From Thermithiobacillus tepidarius DSM 3134 (GTDB lineage: Bacteria > Pseudomonadota > Gammaproteobacteria > Acidithiobacillales > Thermithiobacillaceae): a DNA stretch of 64,000 nucleotides. The DNA lies in the NCBI RefSeq assembly GCF_000423825.1, contig NZ_AUIS01000004.1, forward strand, positions 124,001 to 188,000, in the 5' to 3' direction. Under the pieces are notes generated by a model that was given only the letters and a program-made list of their open reading frames with translations, did no database searches and was not told where the DNA came from. Of the stretch, positions 27,680 through 38,844 are shown piece by piece. Position 1 is the first letter of the stretch, and every line of letters starts with the position of its first letter. The position numbers were made by a program, and so were the translations under genes.

Positions 27680-28261
27680 ATGAGCGAACGCACCGAAACC
27701 CTGACCCAATACGTGGGCGACATGCACGCCCTGGAAAAGCACATGCTCGAGGCCTTCGAGAGCCAGCAGGACCACAGCAAGGACGTGCCCGAAGCCCATC
27801 GCGTCGTCCAGCACCTGGTGGAGATGTCGCGCCGGCACATTGCCGACCTGGAGCGCCGGGTCGACACTCTGGGCCACTCGGGCAAGAGCATGACCGATGC
27901 CATCAAGTCCGCCGTGTCCGGCATCTTCGGCGCGACCTCCGGGTTGATCGGCAACCTGCGCACCCTGAGCCTGTCGAAGGACATGCGCGACAACTACACC
28001 GTCCTGAGCCTGGCCAACATCTCCTACGAGATGCTGTCGACCACTGCGCTGGCGCTGAACGACACCGAAACCGCCGAACTGGCCGAGCGGCATCTGCGGG
28101 AATGCATCGCCGCCGCGCAGATGGTGGCCAACCTGATTCCCGCGCTGGTGATCCGCGATCTGCGCGAGGAGGACGTGGCGGTGAACGCGGATGCAGAGGC
28201 GCGCGTGCCGCACATTGCCATCCAATTGGGCGCCCCTGGGCAGGCCGGCCTGCCGCACTAG
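27680..28261 (+). CDS. Ferritin-like domain protein (probable DUF892/YciE-type)
   Basis: A 193-residue, almost entirely helical protein. Glu and His residues occur at helical spacing (ALEKHMLEAF, VEMSRRHIADLERR, YEMLSTTALALNDTE, LAERHLRECIAAA), compatible with a four-helix ferritin-like bundle. The segment DAIKSAVSGIFGATSGLIG forms a glycine-rich connection. I cannot confirm a di-iron site from sequence alone. Start ATG 27680 has CAGGAG 7 bases upstream. It precedes a flavoprotein gene, with a strong hairpin in the gap, which hints at a redox or iron-storage context. Confidence 0.6.
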   Translation: MSERTETLTQYVGDMHALEKHMLEAFESQQDHSKDVPEAHRVVQHLVEMSRRHIADLERRVDTLGHSGKSMTDAIKSAVSGIFGATSGLIGNLRTLSLSKDMRDNYTVLSLANISYEMLSTTALALNDTETAELAERHLRECIAAAQMVANLIPALVIRDLREEDVAVNADAEARVPHIAIQLGAPGQAGLPH

Positions 28262-28303
28262 GACGGCGGGCATTCCGGCGCGTGCCGGGATGCGGAGCAT
28301 CGC

Positions 28304-28334
28304 CGCTTATGCCCGCATCTTGCGGGCATAAGCG
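28304..28334 (+). terminator. Perfect 14-base-pair hairpin between two genes
   Basis: CGCTTATGCCCGCA-TCT-TGCGGGCATAAGCG is followed by TTT only. It starts 43 bases after the ferritin-like gene and ends 17 bases before the next ATG. It may terminate the first gene, or act as an mRNA element limiting or stabilising the second. Confidence 0.55.
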
Positions 28335-28351
28335 TTTGGAGAGGATGGCTT

Positions 28352-29254
28352 ATGCCACTCGATTGCCTCGTGGTCGGCGCCGGGCCCGGCGGCCTGACGG
28401 CGGCCACTTATCTCGCGCGCTTCCGGCGCCGCTTCCAGGTCGTCGACAGCGGCGCCAGCCGCGCGCGGCTCATCCCCGTATCGCACAACTGTCCGGGTTT
28501 TCCCGACGGCATTCCCGGCCCGGTGCTGCTGGAGCGCTTGCGCGCCCAGGCGGAGCGCTACGGCGCGTCCATCGGCAGCGGAGTGGTGGAGCGCCTCCGG
28601 AAAGTGCCCGACGGCTTCGTGGCCTACACCACCTTGGGCGAGATCCACGCCAGGACAGTGCTGCTGGCCACCGGCACGGTGGACATCGAGCCGGCGCTGC
28701 CCGACCTGAATGATGCGGTCAGCCGCGGCCTCATCCGCCACTGCCCCATTTGCGACGCCTACGAGGTAATCGACCACCACGTGGCGGTCATCGGCTATGG
28801 CAGCGGCGGGCTGCGGGAGGCGCTGTTCCTGCGCACCTATACGCCTCACCTGATGCTCCTGACCCTGGGCCAGGAGATGCGGCTGAGCGACGAGGAGTGG
28901 CAGGCGGCGCGCGAAGCCGGCATTCGCGTCGTCGAGGAGCCGGTGGCCACGGTGCACCTGGAGGGCGACAAGATCGCAGCGCTGCGCATGCACAGCGGGG
29001 TGGAGCAACGCTTCGATACCCTGTATTCCGCCCTGGGTGCCCGGGAACGCTCGGGCTTGGCGCGGGACCTGGGGGCGCGGCTGGACGAGCAGGGCTCTTT
29101 GCTGGTGGACGCCCATCAGCGCACTTCGGTGCCGGGCCTCTACGCCGCCGGCGACGTGGTGCATAGCCTCAATCAGATCAGCGTGGCCTACGGCCAGGCG
29201 GCGATCGCCGCCACGCATATCCACAATACCCTGCGGCATCTCGACTCGGCATAG
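28352..29254 (+). CDS. Thioredoxin-reductase-like FAD/NAD(P)H oxidoreductase
   Basis: A 300-residue flavoprotein of the TrxR fold. The FAD-binding dinucleotide motif is [18 protein letters not shown] at the N-terminus; ATGTVD closes the FAD domain; the redox Cys pair is [10 protein letters not shown] (CxxC) near residue 132; the second nucleotide motif is [12 protein letters not shown], and the final FAD contact is [22 protein letters not shown]. The NADPH motif GxGxxG reads GYGSGG, slightly unusual. Short N-terminus and length are like bacterial TrxR. Its thioredoxin or other partner is not identified. Ribosome binding site GGAGAGG. The 10-base gap to the next gene suggests co-transcription. 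Confidence 0.87.
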   Translation: MPLDCLVVGAGPGGLTAATYLARFRRRFQVVDSGASRARLIPVSHNCPGFPDGIPGPVLLERLRAQAERYGASIGSGVVERLRKVPDGFVAYTTLGEIHARTVLLATGTVDIEPALPDLNDAVSRGLIRHCPICDAYEVIDHHVAVIGYGSGGLREALFLRTYTPHLMLLTLGQEMRLSDEEWQAAREAGIRVVEEPVATVHLEGDKIAALRMHSGVEQRFDTLYSALGARERSGLARDLGARLDEQGSLLVDAHQRTSVPGLYAAGDVVHSLNQISVAYGQAAIAATHIHNTLRHLDSA

Positions 29255-29264
29255 GGGGACGCGG

Positions 29265-29699
29265 ATGGAAGGCCAGGAGCGGGCAGGTTTCGGCAAGCGG
29301 ACGCGCCCGGCGCCGCTCGGTGGGCAGCCAGGCCCGCAGGAGGCGGCGCGCGCGCCGGACGATAATCGCATTCGCACCTATCTGGCCAACGAGCGCACCT
29401 TCGCCGCCTGGGTACGCACCGGCATCGCCATTGCCACGGTGGGCTTCGCCATCGCGCGCTTCCTGGCGCTCGAGCACAGCGCCTTCAAATCCCTCTTCGT
29501 ATTCCTGGGCGACGCCTACGTGCTGATCGGCGTCGCGCTCTTCGGCTTCGCGGCCTTCGACTACTTCCGCACGCACCGGGAAATCGAAGCCGGGCATTAC
29601 CGCACGCCGCGGCCTTTCTTGATCGGCATGGTGCTGGCCATCTCGGCGCTGACTCTGCTCCTGATGGTGGTGCTGACCATCGACATGCGGTCGCGCTAG
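29265..29699 (+). CDS. DUF202 (YidH-like) membrane protein
   Basis: A 144-residue protein with a hydrophilic N-terminal region of about 35 residues, then NRIRTYLANERTFAAWVRTG, the hallmark of DUF202, and three hydrophobic segments (residues about 50-70, 80-100 and 115-138). The family is widespread and of unknown function. Ten bases after the flavoprotein gene, in the same direction. Confidence 0.85.
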   Translation: MEGQERAGFGKRTRPAPLGGQPGPQEAARAPDDNRIRTYLANERTFAAWVRTGIAIATVGFAIARFLALEHSAFKSLFVFLGDAYVLIGVALFGFAAFDYFRTHREIEAGHYRTPRPFLIGMVLAISALTLLLMVVLTIDMRSR

Positions 29700-29774
29700 A
29701 CGGGCAAAGATGGCCGAGGCGACGGGGGTGGAGCAGGTGCATGCCGGCGCGCGGTTGCCGTTGCGCCGCCCGTT

Positions 29775-31190
29775 TCAGCGGTGGGCCGGCGCGAAGCGGT
29801 CGATGAAAGCCTGCAGCCGCTCCTGGAACGGCGGCACCACCCAGGGCTCGGGCTCGAAACGGCGGCACGGCTGCGCCAGCGCGCCTTGCGCCGCGGCCAG
29901 CGTGCCGAATTGCGGCACGGCGGCGAGCATGGCCGCGCCCAGGGCCGCCTCCGGGCAATCGGGGACCAGCACGGGCCGCCCCAGCACGTTGGCGCGGAGC
30001 TGCATCCAGGCTGCGTTGCGGGTGCCGCCGCCGAGGGTCAGCACGGCCTGCGGCGGGGCATCCACGGCCAGGCGCCGGTAGCCCCAGGCCTCGATGTAGC
30101 TGAGCCCCTCCAGCAGGGCCTGGAAGCGCGTCAGCGGGCCGGCCGCGGGCGGGGGAGTGCCGGCGAAGGCCGGGTCGTTCAGGGGAAAGCGCTCTCCGGC
30201 GGCGGGCAGGGGATAGCAGAGCCGCCCGGTCGGCCGTTCCGGCCGCAGTTGCAGGGTGAGCGCCTCCATCTCGGCCGGGCTGAAGTGGCGCAGGAGGGCG
30301 GCGCCGCCGGCGTTGGAGGCGCCGCCCGGCAGCCAGAGGGTGCCGAGGCGGTGGCTGTAGATGCCCGCCGCCAAATCATCGAGGGGGCGGGCGGCGGCCA
30401 GCTTGAGCACCAGGGTGGAGCCCAGGGAGCTGGCCGCCTGGCCGGGCGTGCGCACGCCGGCGGCAATGAGGGCGGCCAGGCTGTCGGTGGTGCCGCCGAG
30501 CACGGGCAGGCCGGCAGGCAGATCCAGGTGCTCCGCCCAGGCCGGCTGCAGCGCGCCGAACACCTCGCCGCTCGGCACGATGCGCGGCAGGCAGGCGGGA
30601 TCGATGCCGGCCGCCTCCAGCAGATTCGTGACGGCGCCCGGCCAGCGCAGACTGGCCGCATCCAGGCCAAGCTTCAGGGCATTGCCGGGATCGCTCCGGC
30701 CCCAGCAGCCGGTCAATTGGGCGGCGATCCAGTCGGCCTGATGATGGAGGTGACGCAAGCCGGCCAGCATCGCGGGCTCGTGGCGCGCCAGCCACAGCAG
30801 CTTGGCCAGGGAGGCGCTGGCGCCGGCCAACGCGCCGTTGCCCGGGAAGCGGCCGGCCAGCATCTGCGCCTCGGCGCGGGCGCGCTGGTCGTGGTACATG
30901 AGCGCCGGGCGCAGGGGACGGCCCCGGGCATCGGCCGGCACCAGGGTCGCCGAGGTGCCGTCGATCGCCAGCGCGGTTGCCTGGCGCCAGGCAGCGCCTA
31001 CTTGGGCGGCCAGCTGGGCCAGGGCCTGGGTCAGGGCCTCCAGCCAAAGGGCGGGATCCTGCTCGCGCCACCCGTCTTCGCCCACGGCTTCGGGCAGGGC
31101 GGCGCGGCCCTGGCCGCGGATTCGCCCATCGCCGTCCACCGCCAGGGCGCGGACGCCGGAGGTGCCGAAATCGATGCCGAGGAAGAGCAC
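29775..31190 (-). CDS. FGGY-family sugar kinase (xylulokinase-like)
   Basis: A 471-residue carbohydrate kinase. The N-terminal phosphate-binding segment LFLGIDFGTSGVRALAVDG and the C-terminal adenosine motif VLTLGGGTRNAAWMQLRANVLGRPV are typical of FGGY kinases. The conserved Asp of YHDQRA (MYHDQRARAEAQML) and GGTTDSLAAL are present. Closest to xylulokinases and related plant/cyanobacterial pentulose kinases, so D-xylulose or D-ribulose is a reasonable substrate guess, not a demonstrated one. The GTG at 31190 follows the queF stop by five bases, so it is the second gene of a queF transcript. Confidence 0.85.
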   Translation of the reverse strand: MLFLGIDFGTSGVRALAVDGDGRIRGQGRAALPEAVGEDGWREQDPALWLEALTQALAQLAAQVGAAWRQATALAIDGTSATLVPADARGRPLRPALMYHDQRARAEAQMLAGRFPGNGALAGASASLAKLLWLARHEPAMLAGLRHLHHQADWIAAQLTGCWGRSDPGNALKLGLDAASLRWPGAVTNLLEAAGIDPACLPRIVPSGEVFGALQPAWAEHLDLPAGLPVLGGTTDSLAALIAAGVRTPGQAASSLGSTLVLKLAAARPLDDLAAGIYSHRLGTLWLPGGASNAGGAALLRHFSPAEMEALTLQLRPERPTGRLCYPLPAAGERFPLNDPAFAGTPPPAAGPLTRFQALLEGLSYIEAWGYRRLAVDAPPQAVLTLGGGTRNAAWMQLRANVLGRPVLVPDCPEAALGAAMLAAVPQFGTLAAAQGALAQPCRRFEPEPWVVPPFQERLQAFIDRFAPAHR

Positions 31191-31195
31191 GGGAC

Positions 31196-31585
31196 TTAAG
31201 GCAGCTCCACCTTCAGCGGCGGCTGCCAGCCGGGCTTGCGGTGCTCGGCGACCACGGTGGTGTAGATGCCGCCGCGTACGTTGAATTTGCCGGTCAGGCG
31301 CATGAAGCGCGGCTGGGTGGCGGCCACCAGGTCGCCCAGGATGCGGTTGGTCACCGCCTCGTGGAAGGCGCCCTCCTCGCGGAAGCTCCACATGTAGAGC
31401 TTGAGGGCCTTGAGCTCGACGCACAGCTCGTCGGGCACGTATTCGATGAGGAAAGTGGCGAAGTCCGGCTGGCCGGTCTTGGGGCACAGGCAGGTGAACT
31501 CCGGGATTTCCATGTGGATGGTGTAGTCCCGCTCCGGGTTGGGATTGGGGAAGGTTTCGAGGGTTTTGCTGGGTTTGGTCGACAC
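31196..31585 (-). CDS. queF: NADPH-dependent 7-cyano-7-deazaguanine reductase QueF
   Basis: A 129-residue type I (YkvM-like) nitrile reductase that converts preQ0 to preQ1 in queuosine synthesis. The active-site Cys in [20 protein letters not shown] and the motif [20 protein letters not shown] are present. Length is typical of the short form. The start codon is a GTG at 31585, 81 bases from the divergent SMC gene. Confidence 0.96.
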   Translation of the reverse strand: MSTKPSKTLETFPNPNPERDYTIHMEIPEFTCLCPKTGQPDFATFLIEYVPDELCVELKALKLYMWSFREEGAFHEAVTNRILGDLVAATQPRFMRLTGKFNVRGGIYTTVVAEHRKPGWQPPLKVELP

Positions 31586-31666
31586 GCTGGGGGTCCTGTG
31601 TTAGAAACTGGTTGAAATTCGGCTATTTTATCCGGCTTCAGGCACAAACCCAAACTTGCACCCTGC

Positions 31667-34600
31667 ATGAAACTGCGCCGCATCAAACTGTCCGGCTTCA
31701 AATCCTTCGTGGACGCGACCACCGTCGAGCTGCCCAGCCAACTGGTCGGCATCGTCGGCCCCAACGGCTGCGGCAAGTCCAACGTGGTGGATGCGCTGCG
31801 CTGGGTGCTGGGCGAATCCTCGGCGCGCCAATTGCGCGGCGACAGCATGCTGGACGTGATCTTCAACGGCTCCCAGGCGCGCGCGCCCGTCAGCCGCGCC
31901 CAGGTGGAGCTGCGCTTCGACAACAGCGCCGGCCGGGCGCTGGGCCCCTTCGCCGGCTATGCCGAAATCGCCGTCAAGCGCGAGCTGGGGCGCGACGGCA
32001 CCTCCCAGTACAGCATCAACCAGACCCGCTGCCGCCGCCGCGACGTGGCGGACCTCTTCCTCGGCACCGGCCTCGGGCCGCGCGCCTACGCCATCATCGA
32101 GCAGGGCATGATCTCGCGCATCATCGAGGCGCGGCCCGAAGACATGCGCGCCTTCCTGGAGGAAGCCAGCGGCGTGAGCCGCTACAAGGAGCGCCGCCGG
32201 GAGACGGAGCTGCGCATCGAGCACACCCGCGAGAATCTGGCGCGCGTCACCGACCTGTGCCAGGAGCTGGAGAGCCAGTTGAAGCGCCTGGAGCGGCAGG
32301 CGGAGGCGGCCCGGCGCTACCGCGCCTTCAAGGCCGAGGAGCGGCAGCTGCAGGCGGCCCGCCTGCGCCGCCGGCTGACGGACCTGGAAGCGGAGATGGA
32401 TGGCCGCCGGACCGACATGGCCGCCCTACGCATCCAACTGGAGGAAGCGACCGCCCGCCTGCGCAGCCTGGAGGCGCAGGGCCTGCGTGAGCGCGAGGCC
32501 TTTCAGCAGGCGCAGGCACAGGCCAACGACGCCCAGGGCCGCTACTACGCCAGCGCCGCCGAGCTGGCGCGCCTGGAGCAGCAGTTGGCGCACCTGGCCC
32601 AGGAGGAGCAGCGACTGCAGTCCGAGCGGGACAAGCTGCTGCGCGAGGAGGCCGAGATGCGCCGGCAAGCGGCGGATCTGGACCAGTACCTGACCGAAGC
32701 GGACAAGCGCCTGCGCGACCTGGAGGCGAAACGGGCCGCCGCGCGGAGCGAGGAAAGCACCGCACGCGACGCGCTGCATCAGGCCGAGAGCGAGCTGACG
32801 GCGGCGGAGCGGGACATCAATGCCCTGGAACAGGAGGCCAACGGCTTCCGGCGCGAGGTGCAGGTGCAGGGCGCGCGCCTGGAGCAGTTGCGCGCGCGCC
32901 TGCAGGACCTGCACCAACGTCGGCAGCGCCTGCAGGCCGAGGCCGCCGCGCCGGCCGCAGTACCCGCCGACGGCTTGCGCGGCGAGTGCGCTGCCCTCGA
33001 GGCCGCCGTGGCCGCTGCCCGTGATCAGGAACAGGCGCTGCTGGCCCGCCTGGGCGAGCTGCGCCGCAACGTGGAGCAAGCGGACAAGGCGTTCGACGAC
33101 AGCCGCGAGCGCTACCAGACCCGACGCGCCCAATGGCAGGCGTTGGAGCAAAGCGTTGCTGCCATGAGCCGCCCCGGCGAGGGCCTGAAGCGTTTGGCGG
33201 AGCAGTTGGGCGACCAGGCGCGCATGCTGCTGGAACAGCTCCAGGTGGAGCCCGGCTGGGAGCAGGCGGTGGAAACGGTGCTGGGCTGGCGCCTGAAGGC
33301 GCTGCAAGTGGATGATCTCGAGACCGCGCTGCCGCGCGACTGGTTGGGGCGGCAGAAGAACGGTCAGTTCGCCCTGCTCGAAGCCGGCGCCGGCGCAGTG
33401 TCGATGCCCACGCCGGACGCCCTGCTGCACAAGCTGCACTGGCAGGGGAGCGGCGCCAATCCCCTGGCCGGCTGGCTGGCCGGCATCCGCTGCGCGCCGG
33501 ACCTGGACGGTGCCCTGCGCGCACGCGGCACGCTGCAGGTCGGCGAGTTTTGGATCACGCCGGATGGCGTTCTGCTGGGCCGGCATTCCTTCGAATGGGA
33601 CCGCGGCCAAGCCCAGGACAGCCTGTTGCGCAAGCGCGAGGAGGTGATGCACCTGGCCGGCGAAGTCGCCGCGCTGGAGTCCGTGCATGAAGCGGCGCGC
33701 GGCGCGCGCGAGGGCCTGCGCCAGGAGTTGACGCAGTTGGAGCAGGCCCTGAACCTGGCCCGGCGGGAGCTGCAGGAACGGCAGCAGCAGCTCGGGCGCC
33801 TGCAGGCGGATCTGGCGCGTCGGGAGGCGGAGCAGGCCGCCCACGCCCGGCGCATGCAGCAGGTTGCCGAGGAACTACAGGCTTTGGATGAGCAGGCGGC
33901 CACCGTGGAGGAAAGCCTGCGCGCGGCCGAGCAGGCGCGTGCGGTGGCGGACAGCCGCCTGCGCAATCTCGACAGCCAGCTCGAGCCGGCGCAGGAGGCG
34001 AGGAGCCGCGCCCGCGAGCACCTGCAGATCCAGCGCAGCCAGTTTTCGCGCCTGCGCGAAAGCCTGCACCAGCTCGAATTGCAAATGCAGGGCCTGCAGG
34101 TGGAGTCCAAGGCCAAGCAGGCCGCCAAAACCGAAGCCGAGCAGCGCCTGGGCCAGTGCCTGGCGCGCCTGCAGCAGACCGAAGCCGCGCAGGCGGCCGG
34201 CAGTGCGGCAAGGCCGGCGCTCGAGGAGAGCTTGCAGGCCTGTCTGCGGCAGCGCGATGAGTTGGAGGCGCAGCTGCGCGAGGCCCGCAATCATCAGGAA
34301 AGCATCGAGGCGCAGCTGCGCCAGGTGGAGGAGATGCGCCTACAGGTGACGCACGAAGGCGAGCGGCTGCGCCAGCAGGTACAGGCGGCCGAGCTGCACC
34401 TGAGCGCCGGCATGGCCAAGGCCGAGGAGCTGGGCCAGCAGTTGGCGGCACTGCTGCCCTACGTGGGTCCCGAGGAAGGCGAGCAGGTCGACGTCGAACG
34501 CATGCTGGAAGCCCTGACCGCCTTGTCACTGGATGAGATCGATGCGCGGCTGGAGCAGCTCGGGCGGCGCATCGGGGCATTGGGCAACGTCAACCTGGCC

Positions 34601-35197
34601 GCCATCGAGGAGCAGCAGCAGGTGGCCGAACGCAAGGGTTATCTGGATGCCCAATACGCCGATCTAAACGATGCCCTGGAAACGCTGGAGGCGGCCATCC
34701 GGCGCATGGACAAGGAGACCCGCGAGCGCTTCCAGCAAACCTTCGAGGCGGTCAACCGGAATTTCCAGGCGCTCTTTCCGCGCCTCTTCGGCGGCGGCGA
34801 AGCCCGGCTCGCCCTGACCGAGGACAATCTGCTGGAGGCGGGCGTCAGCGTGACCGCGCGTCCGCCCGGCAAGCGCAACAGCAGCATTCACCTCTTGTCC
34901 GGCGGCGAGAAGTCACTGACGGCGGTGGCGCTCGTGTTTGCCCTGTTTCAGCTCAATCCGGCGCCCTTCTGCGTGCTGGACGAGGTGGACGCGCCCCTGG
35001 ACGAGGCCAACGTCGGACGCTTTTGCGACATGGTGCGGGAGATGTCCGGCGAGACCCAATTCCTCTTCATCACCCACAACAAGGTAACCATGCAACTGGC
35101 CGATCACCTGATCGGCGTCACCATGGCCGAGCCCGGGGTGTCGCGCATCGTCAGCGTGGACGTTGAAGAGGCGGCCCGCATGGCGGGCGTGGCCTGA
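31667..35197 (+). CDS. smc: Chromosome segregation protein SMC
   Basis: A 1176-residue SMC ATPase, full length for the family. The N-terminal Walker A is GIVGPNGCGKSNVVDALRWVLGESSARQ's first half (from about residue 28), then a coiled-coil (about 170-490), a hinge (about 510-640, with KALQVDDLETALPRDWLG), the return coiled-coil and the C-terminal ATPase with signature LLSGGEKSLTAVALVFALFQ and Walker B FCVLDEVDAPLDEAN. It condenses and organises the chromosome. No ScpA or ScpB gene is adjacent. The start is an ATG straight before KLRRIKLSGFKSFVD. Confidence 0.97.
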   Translation: MKLRRIKLSGFKSFVDATTVELPSQLVGIVGPNGCGKSNVVDALRWVLGESSARQLRGDSMLDVIFNGSQARAPVSRAQVELRFDNSAGRALGPFAGYAEIAVKRELGRDGTSQYSINQTRCRRRDVADLFLGTGLGPRAYAIIEQGMISRIIEARPEDMRAFLEEASGVSRYKERRRETELRIEHTRENLARVTDLCQELESQLKRLERQAEAARRYRAFKAEERQLQAARLRRRLTDLEAEMDGRRTDMAALRIQLEEATARLRSLEAQGLREREAFQQAQAQANDAQGRYYASAAELARLEQQLAHLAQEEQRLQSERDKLLREEAEMRRQAADLDQYLTEADKRLRDLEAKRAAARSEESTARDALHQAESELTAAERDINALEQEANGFRREVQVQGARLEQLRARLQDLHQRRQRLQAEAAAPAAVPADGLRGECAALEAAVAAARDQEQALLARLGELRRNVEQADKAFDDSRERYQTRRAQWQALEQSVAAMSRPGEGLKRLAEQLGDQARMLLEQLQVEPGWEQAVETVLGWRLKALQVDDLETALPRDWLGRQKNGQFALLEAGAGAVSMPTPDALLHKLHWQGSGANPLAGWLAGIRCAPDLDGALRARGTLQVGEFWITPDGVLLGRHSFEWDRGQAQDSLLRKREEVMHLAGEVAALESVHEAARGAREGLRQELTQLEQALNLARRELQERQQQLGRLQADLARREAEQAAHARRMQQVAEELQALDEQAATVEESLRAAEQARAVADSRLRNLDSQLEPAQEARSRAREHLQIQRSQFSRLRESLHQLELQMQGLQVESKAKQAAKTEAEQRLGQCLARLQQTEAAQAAGSAARPALEESLQACLRQRDELEAQLREARNHQESIEAQLRQVEEMRLQVTHEGERLRQQVQAAELHLSAGMAKAEELGQQLAALLPYVGPEEGEQVDVERMLEALTALSLDEIDARLEQLGRRIGALGNVNLAAIEEQQQVAERKGYLDAQYADLNDALETLEAAIRRMDKETRERFQQTFEAVNRNFQALFPRLFGGGEARLALTEDNLLEAGVSVTARPPGKRNSSIHLLSGGEKSLTAVALVFALFQLNPAPFCVLDEVDAPLDEANVGRFCDMVREMSGETQFLFITHNKVTMQLADHLIGVTMAEPGVSRIVSVDVEEAARMAGVA

Positions 35198-35206
35198 GGC
35201 GACGCT

Positions 35207-35905
35207 TCAGTTTCCGGTTCTAAGTGACGGATTTTCTTGTTGAATGCGCTCGCCGCTCAGGTCCAGGATCGGCCAGCCGGCCCGTTCAGCGTGCTCGCGC
35301 AGTTGCGGGTCGGGATTGACGGCCACTGGATGCTCGACTTCGCGGAGCAGGGGCAAGTCGTTGTGGGAATCGCTGTAGAAGTGGCTGCCCGCCAGGCTGT
35401 GGTGGGTGTTTTCCAGCCATTGGCGCAGGCGCGTCACCTTGCCCTCGCGAAAGCAGGGCGTGCCGAAGACGCGCCCGGTGTAGCGCTCGCCGATGGCTTC
35501 GGGCTCGGTGGCGATGAGGTGGGGGATGCCGAAGACTTCGGCGATGGGCCGGGTCACGAAGCTGTTGGTGGCGGTGATGATGACCAGTTCGTCGCCCCGG
35601 CTGCGGTGCCGCTCCACCAGGGCGCGCGCCGCCGGCGTGATCATGGCCTGGATGCGGCTTTCCAGGAACTGCGCATGCCAGCGGCGCAGATCCGCCAGGG
35701 AGTGGCTGGCCAGGGGCTTCAGCTGAAAGTCCAGGAACTCGTGGATATCCAGGGTGCCGGCGACGTATTCGGCGTAAAAGCGCTCGTTCTGCGCGCGGAA
35801 GCGCTCGCCGTCCAGCACGCCCAAATCGATGAGAAACTCGCACCAGGCGTGATCGCTGTCGCCGCGCAGGAGGGTGTTGTCCAGGTCGAACAGGGCCAGA
35901 GGCAT
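35207..35905 (-). CDS. HAD-IB phosphatase (phosphoserine-phosphatase-like)
   Basis: A 232-residue HAD subfamily IB hydrolase. Motif I is LALFDLDNTLLRGDSDHAW, motif II is VIITATNSFVTRPIAE, and motif III/IV FYSDSHNDLPLLREVEHPV holds the metal-binding Asp residues. The FDxDxT and SDSxND pattern is that of SerB-like and CicA-like enzymes; the lack of a SerB N-terminal ACT domain makes histidinol-phosphate or phospholipid-type substrates possible. The ATG at 35905 has GGTGGAG upstream, so the longer frame is rejected. Convergent with smc. Confidence 0.85.
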   Translation of the reverse strand: MPLALFDLDNTLLRGDSDHAWCEFLIDLGVLDGERFRAQNERFYAEYVAGTLDIHEFLDFQLKPLASHSLADLRRWHAQFLESRIQAMITPAARALVERHRSRGDELVIITATNSFVTRPIAEVFGIPHLIATEPEAIGERYTGRVFGTPCFREGKVTRLRQWLENTHHSLAGSHFYSDSHNDLPLLREVEHPVAVNPDPQLREHAERAGWPILDLSGERIQQENPSLRTGN

Positions 35906-35969
35906 GCGGGGTCTCCACCGGAAAAAGGCAGAGGATACGCACAAGGCCCTGCCAGCGCAATTTCCCGGT

Positions 35970-36557
35970 TCAGGAGCCGCCGCCCGCGCCGGCGGGCGCC
36001 AGTCCGGCCAGCTTCTTCTGCACGCTGTCCTGCGCGTAGGTGACGACCAGCAGTCCCAGCTTTTCGTTGAGCCCCATGATGGGCACCGCCACTCGGATGT
36101 CGCCGCGCTCGTCGCGGTCGACCACGACCCGATCCTGCTGCATCAGCCCGGCCGGGAAGACGGCGGCCATCTCCTGGCCCTCCAGCTTCTTGTTGGTGGC
36201 CAGGACGATGGTGCCGTCGGGCCGCACCAAGGCCATCTGCCGGAGATAAGGCTCCTTGATGAACTCGTTGAAATAGCGGTTGATCTGGTCGTAGTTGGCG
36301 TTGATGAGTTCGCTGCGGATGGCCCAGGCCAGTGGAATGGAGGAAAAGCGCAGCAGCTCGACAGTCTGCTCGTTGAGTGCCTGTGCGGCTTGCCTGGCGA
36401 GTTCCGTCCGTTGCGCCTCGAGCTGCTTCCCGGCGCTGCGCTCGGTCCACAGCTTCCAGAGATACAAGGCGCCCGCCAGCAGCAGCAGAACGCCGATGGC
36501 GGCCAGGCAGAAGGTGCGGGCGGGAGACCGCCTGGAGGCGGTTGTGGTATTGTTCAT
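35970..36557 (-). CDS. Membrane-anchored sensor-domain protein without output domain
   Basis: A 195-residue protein with one hydrophobic helix (about residues 16-33) and a C-terminal extracytoplasmic domain. ALVRPDGTIVLATNKKLEG, followed by VAVPIMGLNEKLGLLVVTY, has the beta-strand pattern of a single Cache/PAS-like sensor domain. No kinase, GGDEF, EAL or receptor signalling domain follows. It may be an accessory sensor acting on another membrane protein, or a remnant of a receptor. Divergent from ligA with 170 bases between them. Confidence 0.6.
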   Translation of the reverse strand: MNNTTTASRRSPARTFCLAAIGVLLLLAGALYLWKLWTERSAGKQLEAQRTELARQAAQALNEQTVELLRFSSIPLAWAIRSELINANYDQINRYFNEFIKEPYLRQMALVRPDGTIVLATNKKLEGQEMAAVFPAGLMQQDRVVVDRDERGDIRVAVPIMGLNEKLGLLVVTYAQDSVQKKLAGLAPAGAGGGS

Positions 36558-36697
36558 GTGGCGACTCCGTGGCGGCAGTGATGGTCTCGAAAAAGTATAG
36601 CTGAGCACGACCGCCCTCGAAGGAAAATCGCCGATAAGTCCGATAATTGAACGGCAAAGTGCATGTTTCGCGTCCGGTGCGGCCAGCCGGCAGCTGA

Positions 36698-38749
<2,052 letters not shown>

Positions 38750-38766
38750 AAGGCGGGACGCTCAAT

Positions 38767-38802
38767 GCTCAAAGGCCCCGCCATGCGACGGGGCCTTTGA
38801 GC
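38767..38802. terminator. Bidirectional hairpin between ligA and the repeat protein
   Basis: GCTCAAAGGCCCCG pairs perfectly over 14 bases with CGGGGCCTTTGAGC around an 8-base loop. It lies between convergent genes and can act on both; T tracts are short (within the stem). Confidence 0.75.
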
Positions 38803-38844
38803 CAGGTTGAGACGGATCTTAACCCACTTGCGACAAGCAGCTGC

